Shown here piece after piece: positions 1-6,370 of a stretch of DNA of 9,485 bases (within the stretch, counting starts at the first letter, position 1; every line of letters starts with the position of its first letter). Source of the stretch: CAYLHU01 sp964383715 (GTDB lineage: Bacteria > Patescibacteriota > Minisyncoccia > Minisyncoccales > CG1-02-41-26); contig CAYLHU010000019.1 of assembly GCA_964383715.1 (NCBI GenBank), positions 1 through 9,485 of the forward strand, written 5' to 3'. The translations under genes were made by a program, and so were the position numbers. The notes under the pieces are model-generated. The model had not been told where the DNA came from, did not search any database, and saw nothing but the letters and a program-made list of their open reading frames with translations.

Positions 1-302
1 AAATGAATAATGGCGTGCAAATGAAGGACACAGATTGGAATTTCCAGATTTGTCGCGGAGCCGAAAGATTAAGAGATGAAAATGGTATAAAATCTCATCC
101 CACACAAAAACCTCTTAAGCTAATCCAGCAGATATTATTATCCGCAAGCTCAAAGGGAGATTTAGTTTTAGATCCTTTTATAGGTAGTGGCACAACTGCT
201 GTGGTTGCCAAAGCTACGGAAAGAAACTGGGTAGGTATTGAGAAAGATGAGAGATATGTGAAATTAGCTAATAGTCGTGTTAAAAATTATAAAAAATTAT
301 GA
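1..302 (+). CDS. DNA methyltransferase (N6-adenine/N4-cytosine type), C-terminal part only
   Basis: This is the C-terminal end of an S-adenosylmethionine-dependent DNA methyltransferase of the N6_N4_Mtase family. Counting from the ATG at base 3, the visible 99 residues contain the HPTQKP motif (about residues 32-37), followed by motif I, DPFIGSGTT (57-65), which forms the SAM-binding loop, and the usual downstream GIEKDERYVKLA helix. Having motif I near the C-terminus means the catalytic DPPY/SPPY motif lies upstream, outside the window, as in beta-type enzymes. Complete family members are about 250-400 residues, so the ATG at base 3 is almost certainly internal and the reading frame is cut by the window edge. 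The stop overlaps the ATG of the next small gene (ATGA, 299-302), which implies translational coupling. Whether it belongs to a restriction-modification system or is an orphan cannot be seen here. Family assignment is secure; target base and recognition site are unknown. Confidence 0.92.
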   Translation, partial: MNNGVQMKDTDWNFQICRGAERLRDENGIKSHPTQKPLKLIQQILLSASSKGDLVLDPFIGSGTTAVVAKATERNWVGIEKDERYVKLANSRVKNYKKL

Positions 303-448
303 GTATAAGAAAAATTATAAAAAAGATATTTAGGTCTAATTTTCCTAAATGTTCAGAGTGCAGGGAGGTTTATAAGCCAGCCAGTGCACACGCAGATGTT
401 AGGTGTGCTAATTGTGGCTGTCATCAAGCTCAAGAGTCTAATTCATAA
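299..448 (+). CDS. Small zinc-ribbon-like protein, 49 aa
   Basis: A short open frame starts at the ATG that overlaps the methyltransferase stop by four bases (ATGA) and ends with TAA at 446-448. The 49-residue product has a basic N-terminus (IRKIIKKIFR, residues 3-12), then C18-x2-C21 (KCSEC) and C36-x2-C39 (RCANCGC). This four-cysteine arrangement, spaced about 15 residues apart, is typical of a small zinc ribbon; an extra Cys41-His42 follows directly. The overlap with the stop of the preceding gene and the ordered CxxC pairs are the evidence that this is a real gene and not a chance frame. I do not recognise a named family. A role in binding nucleic acid or a partner protein, perhaps tied to the methyltransferase, is inference only. 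Confidence 0.66.
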   Translation: MSIRKIIKKIFRSNFPKCSECREVYKPASAHADVRCANCGCHQAQESNS

Positions 449-475
449 TTAAATTATAAAACAAGATAAAATTTT

Positions 476-706
476 ATGAGAAAAAACATTTATTATTCCT
501 TATTGGATAATCAAACGGGGCAGATCACTTCAATCGGATTAAACGAGATTTCAAAAAAAGAAGTTAGAAATTATTTGATAAGTTATTTATTGCTTGGTAA
601 TTTTTCTGCCGAAGGAGAAGAATCAATAAAGCAAAATACATTATCTGAATTGCTGAATTATTATGAATTCAGATTATTGAAGTCAAATGTTCAATTTCAA
701 ATTTAA
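476..706 (+). CDS. Hypothetical protein, 76 aa
   Basis: This is a 76-residue protein I do not recognise. It starts at the ATG at 476 after a 27-base AT-rich gap and ends two bases before the helicase ATG. It has no signal peptide, no membrane segment and no cysteine. The N-terminal half is polar and strand-like (YYSLLDNQTGQITSIG). The remainder looks helical, with leucine/tyrosine-rich segments near residues 31-42 and 56-69. There is no Shine-Dalgarno sequence upstream, which is common throughout this window. The tight spacing to the downstream helicase suggests co-transcription with it. It could be a small accessory or regulatory subunit, but nothing in the sequence establishes a function. 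Confidence 0.6.
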   Translation: MRKNIYYSLLDNQTGQITSIGLNEISKKEVRNYLISYLLLGNFSAEGEESIKQNTLSELLNYYEFRLLKSNVQFQI

Positions 707-708
707 AG

Positions 709-2622
709 ATGAATATGGAAGATTTAAAGAAAACAATTCATGGAAATGCAACCAGTGATCAAGTTAAAGCCATTGATCATATTGGTAATCATGCACGTTT
801 ACTTGCTGGCCCGGGAACAGGGAAAACTAAGACACTTACTTGTAGGGTGTTATCTTTGGTTCTTCAACATAATATTGATCCAGAAACTATTCTCTTGCTT
901 ACTTTTACTCGTTTAGCGGCCGCTCAATTAAGAGATAAAATCAAAAAAGTTTTAGAACCATTACAAAAATCAATACCTCAGGTTTCCACGCTTCATTCTT
1001 TTGCTTTAAGGCAGATTCTTTTTAATTCAGGTAAAGTTGACGCATTGCCACAGCCGATAAGAATTGCTGACGATTGGGAGGAGAGGCATATTATTCAAGA
1101 AGATTTAAAAAAGATTTTAAATCTTAAACAAATTTCAGAGGTTCAAGATTTAATAAACCAGCTTTCAACTGACTGGGAAACTTTGAGAATAGATGAAATT
1201 GGTTGGGAACAACAATTTCCTAACCCTGCTTTTCTTGGTGCTTGGCGAAGTCATAAAAATCAATACGGAGAAACTTTGAGAGCGGAACTTGTTTATCAAC
1301 TAAAGAAACAACTAAATCAAAATAGAGATTTTCAGCTCGATAAAGAATATAAACACATTCTTATCGATGAATATCAAGATTTAAATGCTTGCGATCTCGC
1401 AGTCGTTGGCGAATTAGCAAAACGAGGTGCCGAATTGTTTGTTGCGGGGGACGACGATCAAAGTATTTATGGTTTTCGTTTTGCGAGTCCTTCTGGTATT
1501 AGAAATTTTGATCAGATTTATCAAAATACACAGAAATTAGCTCTCGAAATTTGCTTTCGTTGCGATAAAAATATACTACGTTCTGCTGAATTTGTGGCCA
1601 GTCTTGATTCGGCTCGCTTGCCAAAGCCAACCAGACCTAAAAATGAGGCAGAAGACGGCCAAGTTTTAATTGTTGGATTTAGAGATCAAAACCATGAAGC
1701 AGAATCAATAGCTAAAAAAATAAAAAGTCTTATAGATACCAAAGTCAATCCCGATCAAATTACAATACTTTTGAGAAGTGATAGAAATGGATCGCTATCT
1801 AAGCCTATCATCGAAGCATTAAAAAAGCATAATGTCGATGTTTCTTTGGCCACTGATTCAGAGTTAGATAATAATAAAGAATATCGTGCTGTGTTGTCGA
1901 TAATTCGGTTATTAGTTGATCGTGGCGACAGCTTGGCTTGGAGAACTTTATTACAAATTGATAAAACTAATGGATTGGGGGATGAGTGTATTAAGCAAGT
2001 TTGGAATTATGCTAAGAATAAGGATATAAGATTTAGTGATGCTATCTTAAAAATTTCTGAAGATCAAAATGAATTACAAAAATTTGGTCAAAAAATAAAT
2101 AAATTCTTCTCCGAAATAAATAGCATAATAACAGAGTTAGAGGTTATTGAGAATCCAATCGAAATAATAAATAATGCGACTGACAAGCTCGTTGTTGATA
2201 ACGAGCTAAAAGAGCAAATTAAGAAATATTTCATCGAAATTATACAAAATCAAGAAAAAGTTAATCTTGAAGATTTAATTAAGGCAGTAAGCATCTCATC
2301 TGAATTTATAGAGCAAGAAACGAAAGAAAGTGCTGTTAATATTTTAACTATGCACCAAGCAAAAGGTTTAACTTTCGATGTTTGTTTTATTGTTGGTGCA
2401 GAAGATGAGTTTATCCCTGGCCGTAACACAGGAGATAAGGAAGGAGATGAACGAAGGTTGCTCTATGTGTCTATGACGAGAGCAAAACATCAATTATTTA
2501 TTAGTTATTGCAATAAGAGGACAGGGCAACAAAGGCATTCTGGAAGTAACAGTGGGACTGAAAAAAGAACTTTAACCAGATTTCTCAGGGATTCAAAAAT
2601 TCCAATAAAACAGGTAAAATAA
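709..2622 (+). CDS. Superfamily-1 UvrD/PcrA-like ATP-dependent DNA helicase
   Basis: This 637-residue protein carries the full set of SF1A helicase motifs in order: Q motif (TSDQVKAID, residues 15-23), Walker A GPGTGKT (34-40), motif Ia LLTFTRLAAAQL (63-74), motif Ib TLHSF (94-98), Walker B ILIDEYQD (217-224), motif III FVAGDDDQSIYGFR (244-257), motif IV region with CFRC (282-285), motif V MHQAKGLTFD (548-557) and motif VI ERRLLYVSMTRAK (581-593). ATPase and 3'-5' translocase activity are therefore expected. It is shorter than housekeeping UvrD/PcrA (about 720 residues) and lacks their long C-terminal tail. An in-frame ATG two codons later (715) is an alternative start. It lies two bases after the 76-aa gene and one base before the 360-aa gene, downstream of a methyltransferase. 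That context suggests an accessory or defence helicase (compare the UvrD-like GajB of Gabija) and not the chromosomal repair enzyme; this is inference. Confidence 0.95.
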   Translation: MNMEDLKKTIHGNATSDQVKAIDHIGNHARLLAGPGTGKTKTLTCRVLSLVLQHNIDPETILLLTFTRLAAAQLRDKIKKVLEPLQKSIPQVSTLHSFALRQILFNSGKVDALPQPIRIADDWEERHIIQEDLKKILNLKQISEVQDLINQLSTDWETLRIDEIGWEQQFPNPAFLGAWRSHKNQYGETLRAELVYQLKKQLNQNRDFQLDKEYKHILIDEYQDLNACDLAVVGELAKRGAELFVAGDDDQSIYGFRFASPSGIRNFDQIYQNTQKLALEICFRCDKNILRSAEFVASLDSARLPKPTRPKNEAEDGQVLIVGFRDQNHEAESIAKKIKSLIDTKVNPDQITILLRSDRNGSLSKPIIEALKKHNVDVSLATDSELDNNKEYRAVLSIIRLLVDRGDSLAWRTLLQIDKTNGLGDECIKQVWNYAKNKDIRFSDAILKISEDQNELQKFGQKINKFFSEINSIITELEVIENPIEIINNATDKLVVDNELKEQIKKYFIEIIQNQEKVNLEDLIKAVSISSEFIEQETKESAVNILTMHQAKGLTFDVCFIVGAEDEFIPGRNTGDKEGDERRLLYVSMTRAKHQLFISYCNKRTGQQRHSGSNSGTEKRTLTRFLRDSKIPIKQVK

Positions 2623-2623
2623 T

Positions 2624-3706
2624 ATGCAAAATAAAGATAGTTTGCATCTTCTTCACTCCGATAAATTAATAGATGGCATTTTAAATGCCAGTAATAAATA
2701 TCTTGAAGATAACCACGAAGTTAAGAATAAGATAGAAGAGTATAATTGGATACTCCGTTCTCTTTTTGATTTGTTGCCGGAAACTATTGAAAATTTTTGG
2801 TCTGGTCATGTTTTCCCGGTTGCCGAGGCTGAATATGAGTTAGAGTGTTCAATCGTTTTATGTAAGCTTGGATTTTATAAGCATGCTATCGCTTCTTTAC
2901 GCAATGTTCTTGAGCTGGGTTTATTATCGGTTTATTGGGATATAGATAATCAAAGCCACATAGATATTCAAAATTGGTTTAAATCCATAGAGTCAACGCC
3001 GTTTCGTAATCAGGTTTTTAAAAGATTGGCGAAAAATTCCAACATTAAAACTTTTGATGATAAGCAAGAGATATTTAAAAAGACGGCGGACCTTTACGCA
3101 AAGTTATCCAATTTTTCCCACACTCGAGGTTTTGGTTATTCAAGCCGTCGGCTCAACAAACATCATTCAAACGTTAATAGCTTTAACGAAGTAGCTTTAA
3201 ATAAATGGCTCGGGCTTGCGAAAGAAGTGGTGGAAATAGTGACTATATTTCATATTCTAAAATATCCTGTCGGACTTCAAGACACTCCCATTTGGGAAAA
3301 GTTTGGCATTAATATCCCGGCCGGGGGATTTTTACAACCGAGTCAGACTGAACGAATAAAAAAGCTTTTTTCAAAAACAACGTTAAAAGATTTGCAGGAA
3401 ATAAGCGATAATGATAAAGAAGCTATATCAATGGCAAAATGGGTAAACGACAAACCCGATCTTACGGAGGAAGAATTTTTAATACAAATTGAAGCCAGCG
3501 ATAAAAATGATATCAAAAGGGAGGGCTATAATCATTGGATTAAGCAACAGAGAAAATTATATAATCATTTGAAGACCAGAAGTCCAGATGAATACGAGCA
3601 AAAATTAAAATATTTCCAGAAATTAAGGCTTTGGGCAAAAGAGAATGATTGTTTGAAAAATGAAGAATTTGAAAAAATGGTAAAACGGTCTGAGTCCAAT
3701 AAATAA
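2624..3706 (+). CDS. Hypothetical helical protein, possibly HEPN/DUF5677-like, paired with helicase
   Basis: This 360-residue protein starts one base after the helicase stop, so the two are almost certainly co-translated. The N-terminal two thirds look all-alpha. A segment around residues 86-105 (YKHAIASLRNVLELGLLSVY) and a later YAKLSNFSHTRG (158-169) resemble the arrangement in HEPN-fold and DUF5677/AbiV-like proteins, where an Arg on one helix and a conserved His on another approach each other. Here these would be R93 and H166. The C-terminal third (about 240-360) is charged, helical and Lys/Glu-rich. No signal peptide or membrane segment is visible. If the HEPN reading is right, it could be an RNase or toxin-like effector with the helicase as sensor; that is inference from weak similarity. 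The gene ends directly at the left copy of the 90-bp repeat, so its natural C-terminus may have been affected by that element. Confidence 0.75.
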   Translation: MQNKDSLHLLHSDKLIDGILNASNKYLEDNHEVKNKIEEYNWILRSLFDLLPETIENFWSGHVFPVAEAEYELECSIVLCKLGFYKHAIASLRNVLELGLLSVYWDIDNQSHIDIQNWFKSIESTPFRNQVFKRLAKNSNIKTFDDKQEIFKKTADLYAKLSNFSHTRGFGYSSRRLNKHHSNVNSFNEVALNKWLGLAKEVVEIVTIFHILKYPVGLQDTPIWEKFGINIPAGGFLQPSQTERIKKLFSKTTLKDLQEISDNDKEAISMAKWVNDKPDLTEEEFLIQIEASDKNDIKREGYNHWIKQQRKLYNHLKTRSPDEYEQKLKYFQKLRLWAKENDCLKNEEFEKMVKRSESNK

Positions 3707-3796
3707 TTCTCTCACAAATCGTTCAAATTCTTTCAATTTCGTTTTAGGGGTATCAATCTCTTATTTCCTCCCAATCACTCGCCACAGGGGCAAACA
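3707..3796. repeat. Left copy of ~90-bp imperfect direct repeat
   Basis: This copy starts immediately after the stop codon of the 360-aa gene. It aligns without gaps to 9052-9141, with 77 of 90 positions identical by my hand count. All 13 differences are transitions (C/T or A/G). The best conserved blocks are CTCACAAATCGTTCAAATTCT and CTTATTTCCTCCCAATC. Read on the minus strand, it has a strong Shine-Dalgarno-like GGGAGG (complement of 3767-3772) followed by a short open stretch encoding KLKEFERFVRE. No canonical start codon follows the GGGAGG, so this looks like a decayed gene start or a non-coding element. A 6-bp inverted repeat, CTCGCC/GGCGAG (3778-3783 and 3800-3805), straddles its right edge but is not conserved in the other copy. 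Confidence 0.88.
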
Positions 3797-3855
3797 ATGG
3801 GCGAGAACGGGGCAACAAACGGTCGATTAAACTAATAGAATCAAATAATAAATCT

Positions 3856-4323
3856 ATGAATTACAAACGTCTTATAATCTCTCTGGCATTACCGCAGTTG
3901 GCCGGAATAGTTGGTTCGCTTTTTACAACTTCGGCCATTCCGACTTGGTATGCCACTTTACAAAGACCGAGCTTCAGTCCTCCTAATTGGATATTCGGCC
4001 CAGCTTGGATCACTCTTTATATCTTGATGGGTATTAGTGTTTATCTTATTTGGCAGAGAATTGAGAAAAATAAAACAGCCAAAGGCGCGTTGTGGATGTT
4101 TTGGGTGCATCTTTTTTTTAACGCTTCCTGGTCAATAATATTCTTTGGCTTGCAAAATCCCGGGCTGGCTTTTGTAAATATCATCATTATCTGGCTTTTG
4201 ATTATTGCTTTAATGATTAAATTCTGGAAAATTAACCGATGGGCTAGTTATCTTTTAATTCCGTATTTGCTTTGGGTAAGTTTTGCCAGTGTCCTAAATT
4301 ACTTTATTTGGTATTTGAATTAG
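3856..4323 (+). CDS. tspO: TspO/MBR family tryptophan-rich sensory membrane protein
   Basis: This 155-residue integral membrane protein has five predicted transmembrane helices, matching the usual TspO length. Family signatures are the WYATLQRPSFSPPNWIFGPAW segment after helix 1 (from W31), the NASWSIIFFG segment (about 89-98) and the C-terminal LWVSFASVLNYFIWYLN helix with its aromatic residues. TspO proteins bind porphyrins and other hydrophobic ligands and are linked to stress and redox signalling or porphyrin breakdown. They are homologues of the mitochondrial translocator protein. The gene sits just inside the left repeat and about 160 bp before the promoter of the metal/redox operon, so it is probably a separate transcription unit. 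No Shine-Dalgarno sequence precedes the ATG at 3856, and I see no convincing promoter between 3797 and 3855. Family identity is very secure; the ligand in this organism is unknown. Confidence 0.95.
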   Translation: MNYKRLIISLALPQLAGIVGSLFTTSAIPTWYATLQRPSFSPPNWIFGPAWITLYILMGISVYLIWQRIEKNKTAKGALWMFWVHLFFNASWSIIFFGLQNPGLAFVNIIIIWLLIIALMIKFWKINRWASYLLIPYLLWVSFASVLNYFIWYLN

Positions 4324-4367
4324 TAAAATGTTGTTCCGGCAAGAAGCTTTTATTAAATAGAGGTTTT

Positions 4368-4378
4368 TGTTATTAACA
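4368..4378. promoter_or_regulatory. Candidate operator palindrome upstream of operon promoter
   Basis: TGTTA-T-TAACA is a perfect inverted repeat with 5-bp arms around a single base, lying ten bases upstream of the -35 box of the operon promoter. Its position suits a regulator site. It is short and AT-rich, so chance occurrence is possible. Confidence 0.35.
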
Positions 4379-4387
4379 GGATTGCAT

Positions 4388-4416
4388 TTGACAAAATATA
4401 GTTATGGGCATATGCT
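4388..4416 (+). promoter_or_regulatory. Sigma-70-type promoter of the metal/redox operon
   Basis: A perfect -35 box, TTGACA (4388-4393), is followed by a 17-bp spacer and the -10 box TATGCT (4411-4416). Transcription would start near 4423, leaving a leader of about 60 nt before the ATG at 4484. The -10 box overlaps the 8-bp palindrome GCATATGC (4408-4415), a good position for a repressor. It is the best promoter match I found upstream of a protein-coding gene in the window. Confidence 0.7.
4408..4415. promoter_or_regulatory. Candidate operator palindrome over the -10 box
   Basis: GCATATGC is a perfect 8-bp palindrome covering the start of the -10 element. A protein bound here would block RNA polymerase. 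The DUF134 HTH protein encoded in the same operon is an obvious but unproven candidate ligand. Confidence 0.3.
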
Positions 4417-4483
4417 TAAAATAGACAGTCGATAAAATAAAAGGTCGGGTTATTATAATTTAATCTATTTTAATCAAAAATAT

Positions 4484-4780
4484 ATGCCAAAATTTAACGG
4501 AACTGGCCCTACGGGCTATGGCCCCGGCACTGGTTGGGGTATGGGTCCTTGCGGTGGCGGTCAAGCTTATGGTCGCAGACCTGCCCGCCGAAGCCTCGGC
4601 ACAGGCGGGGGCGCTGACAGAGGTCGAGGATTAGGTTGGAGAAAGTTCTGGGGATATTATCCCGCCCCCACCCCCACTAAAAAAGAAGAAGCAGAAATGC
4701 TTTCTGAAGAGGCGGGATTATTAGAAGAAGAGCTCAAAGCCATTAAACTCCGCTTAGCCCAGCTTAAGGGTCAAAAATAA
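4484..4780 (+). CDS. DUF5320-like Gly-rich protein with C-terminal coiled coil
   Basis: This 98-residue protein opens with the hallmark Gly/Pro-rich segment MPKFNGTGPTGYGPGTGWGM and a single Cys (residues 1-23). This matches the DUF5320 family, whose members begin in the style of MPxxDGTGPxGxGPxTGxGxGxC. Residues 24-60 are rich in Gly and Arg with YGRR and GRGLGWRKFWGYYP stretches. Residues 67-96 form a heptad-like, Glu/Leu-rich coiled coil. DUF5320 genes are typically found beside NifX/MTH1175-like and MinD-ferredoxin genes in anaerobes, exactly as here, but I know of no established biochemical role. It is the first gene of the operon, and the start is fixed by the conserved N-terminal motif. 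This gene is visibly more GC-rich than its neighbours, which reflects its Gly/Arg/Pro composition. Confidence 0.85.
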   Translation: MPKFNGTGPTGYGPGTGWGMGPCGGGQAYGRRPARRSLGTGGGADRGRGLGWRKFWGYYPAPTPTKKEEAEMLSEEAGLLEEELKAIKLRLAQLKGQK

Positions 4781-4800
4781 ACTAAACTAACAAAAATACT

Positions 4801-5139
4801 ATGAAGATAGCAATAAGTTCAACAGACAAAAACATTGAGAGCAATGTTTCTGATGTTTTTGGTAGATGCCCGTATTTTATTATCGCCGAGATAAAAGACG
4901 ACAAAATAGAAAAAACAGAGGCTATAAAAAATGAAAGCACCGACCAAAACAGCGGCGCCGGTATTTCAACCGCTCAATTAATGGCAGAAAAAGATGTTAA
5001 TGCGGTAATAACTGGTAATGTCGGACCGAGGGCATTGGATGTTTTAAATCAATTTAATATTGAAATTTATTCTGGCCAAGGAACAGTAAAGGATGTTTTA
5101 CAGGATTTTATAGACAAAAAACTTAAGAAGATAAATTAA
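4801..5139 (+). CDS. NifX/MTH1175-like dinitrogenase iron-molybdenum cofactor-binding family protein
   Basis: This 112-residue single-domain protein belongs to the dinitrogenase FeMo-cofactor biosynthesis family (NifX/NafY/MTH1175/TM1290 fold). Diagnostic features are the N-terminal strand MKIAIS, the loop FGRCPYF (residues 20-26, with Cys23), the central GAGIS (52-56) and the GNVGPRAL turn (72-79). In nitrogen fixers such proteins carry FeMo-co or its precursors. Stand-alone members in anaerobes that do not fix nitrogen are thought to bind iron-sulfur or related metal clusters, though the cofactor is generally unproven. It is followed two bases later by a second, divergent paralogue, and then by a ferredoxin-MinD ATPase. 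The pair suggests carriers or receivers for a cluster handled by that ATPase. No nif structural gene is present in the window. Confidence 0.93.
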   Translation: MKIAISSTDKNIESNVSDVFGRCPYFIIAEIKDDKIEKTEAIKNESTDQNSGAGISTAQLMAEKDVNAVITGNVGPRALDVLNQFNIEIYSGQGTVKDVLQDFIDKKLKKIN

Positions 5140-5141
5140 TT

Positions 5142-5501
5142 ATGAAATTGGTTATCCCGACAAATAGTAAAAAGGGCTTGGACGATGAAATAGCCCAACA
5201 TTTTGGTCGTTGTTCTACCTATACTTTTCTTAATGGAAAAGGCGAGGTGATTGAAATCATAGACAATACCAGCGAGCATATGGGCGGAACTGGTCTGCCT
5301 CCCGAATTAATGAAAAAACATGGGGCGGATGTTTTGTTATGCAAAGAGCTTGGGCCGAGGGCTATTAGCCTGTGTAAAGAATTAGGAATTGATGTTTATG
5401 TTTATCAAGCCGATACGGTAAGAGATATTTTTGAACTCTGGAAAAATAATAAACTTAAAAGAGCAGGCATGGAAGACGCTTGCGAACAGCATAAAATATG
5501 A
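5142..5501 (+). CDS. Second NifX/MTH1175-like cofactor-binding protein
   Basis: This 119-residue paralogue of the preceding gene has the more canonical HFGRC motif (residues 20-24, with His20 and Cys24), the MGGTG loop (47-51) and LGPRAI (70-75). It differs from its neighbour in having extra cysteines (C67, C78) and a short C-terminal tail with DACEQH (112-117), a Cys-x2-His ending that is common in this family and could contribute a metal ligand. Its stop overlaps the ATG of the MinD-type ATPase gene by four bases (ATGA, 5498-5501), indicating tight coupling. The two copies probably have distinct roles, for instance one binding and one transferring a cluster; that is inference. Confidence 0.93.
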   Translation: MKLVIPTNSKKGLDDEIAQHFGRCSTYTFLNGKGEVIEIIDNTSEHMGGTGLPPELMKKHGADVLLCKELGPRAISLCKELGIDVYVYQADTVRDIFELWKNNKLKRAGMEDACEQHKI

Positions 5502-6370
5502 AAATCGCAGTTACTGGCGGAAAAGGCGGCACGGGCAAATCAATGGTAGCCACTTCATTAGCGGTTGAGTTTGCTAAAAGTAACAAAACCGCATTATTGG
5601 ACGTTGATGTTGAATGTCCCAACGATCATCTCTTGCTTTCCGCTAAAAGGAAAAAATTTATTACGATTTATCAAACCATTCCTAAATGGGATTTTGATAA
5701 ATGCGCGAAATGCGGTAAATGCGCTTCTGTCTGCAAGCAGAACGCGATTGTTTTTGTTAAAGATAAATATCCGGCTTTTGTCAAAGATATTTGCATTGGC
5801 TGTAAGGCTTGTATTGTCGCTTGTCCGTATAACGCTATTTCCGAAAGTCAAAAAGAGATAGGCACTATTTATACCGGCAATAATTACGGCGTAGATTTAA
5901 TTTTGGGTGAACTTAAATTAGGCGAATTGGCTTCCGGCGAAGTGGTGGCTGAAGTTAGAAAACATTCCGAGAAAATCACTAAAAAATTAAAGTCCGAGAT
6001 TATTTTAATAGATTCGGCCGCCGGAATCGGCTGTCCGGTCATTGCTTCATTGGTCGGCACCGACTATATTGTCGCTGTTACCGAACCTACTCCTTCTGCT
6101 CTACATGATTTGAAGCGTGTTTTGTATTTAGCAAAGCATTTTCAAATTAAACACGGGATTGTTATTAATAAATATGATTTGGCGGAAAAATTTTGCTTGG
6201 AAATAGAAAAATTTGCTAATGAAAATAATATTAAAATTATTGGTCGGATTCCTTATAAACAAGATTTTGTGGATTCAACTATACAAATGAAACCAGTGGT
6301 TGAAATTAATCCAAGTTATCAACAGATATTTAAACAAATAATTGATCAAATTAATTTAGCAATAAAATGA
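5498..6370 (+). CDS. MinD/Mrp-superfamily P-loop ATPase with inserted 2[4Fe-4S] ferredoxin domain
   Basis: This 290-residue protein of the COG1149 type has a deviant Walker A, GGKGGTGKS (residues 7-15), the switch segment LLDVDVECPND (33-43), and an inserted bacterial ferredoxin domain with two CxxCxxCxxxC clusters: C69, C72, C75, C79 and C99, C102, C105, C109. The Walker B-like IDSAAGIGCP (171-180) and a TEPTPSALHD segment (195-204) follow. Related Mrp/Nbp35/MinD-type ATPases act in iron-sulfur cluster assembly, and the ferredoxin insert would add electron transfer or cluster storage. Many anaerobes carry two such ATPases in tandem; here there is only one. It is coupled by ATGA overlaps to the NifX-like gene upstream and to the CDF transporter gene downstream. 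The overall family is certain. The precise client protein is unknown. Confidence 0.95.
   Translation: MKIAVTGGKGGTGKSMVATSLAVEFAKSNKTALLDVDVECPNDHLLLSAKRKKFITIYQTIPKWDFDKCAKCGKCASVCKQNAIVFVKDKYPAFVKDICIGCKACIVACPYNAISESQKEIGTIYTGNNYGVDLILGELKLGELASGEVVAEVRKHSEKITKKLKSEIILIDSAAGIGCPVIASLVGTDYIVAVTEPTPSALHDLKRVLYLAKHFQIKHGIVINKYDLAEKFCLEIEKFANENNIKIIGRIPYKQDFVDSTIQMKPVVEINPSYQQIFKQIIDQINLAIK

Noticed and set aside
3707..3796. Repeats as integron attC sites, since each follows a stop codon
   Set aside because: No RYYYAAC/GTRRRY core pair and no extended self-complementarity like that of attC; the only hairpin at the left copy is not conserved in the right copy.
3787..3820. GGGGCAAACAA / GGGGCAACAAAC tandem-like similarity as a short repeat array
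   Set aside because: There are only two imperfect units of about 11 bases; too little to call an array.
4484..4780. Gly/Arg-rich, GC-rich stretch as horizontally acquired DNA
   Set aside because: The base composition follows from the amino-acid composition of the DUF5320 family, which belongs with its neighbours.
5565..5861. Open frame on the + strand inside the ferredoxin-MinD gene, and another on the minus strand at 5594-5851
   Set aside because: Both lie wholly within a well-conserved ATPase/ferredoxin gene in other frames and show no domain signature of their own.
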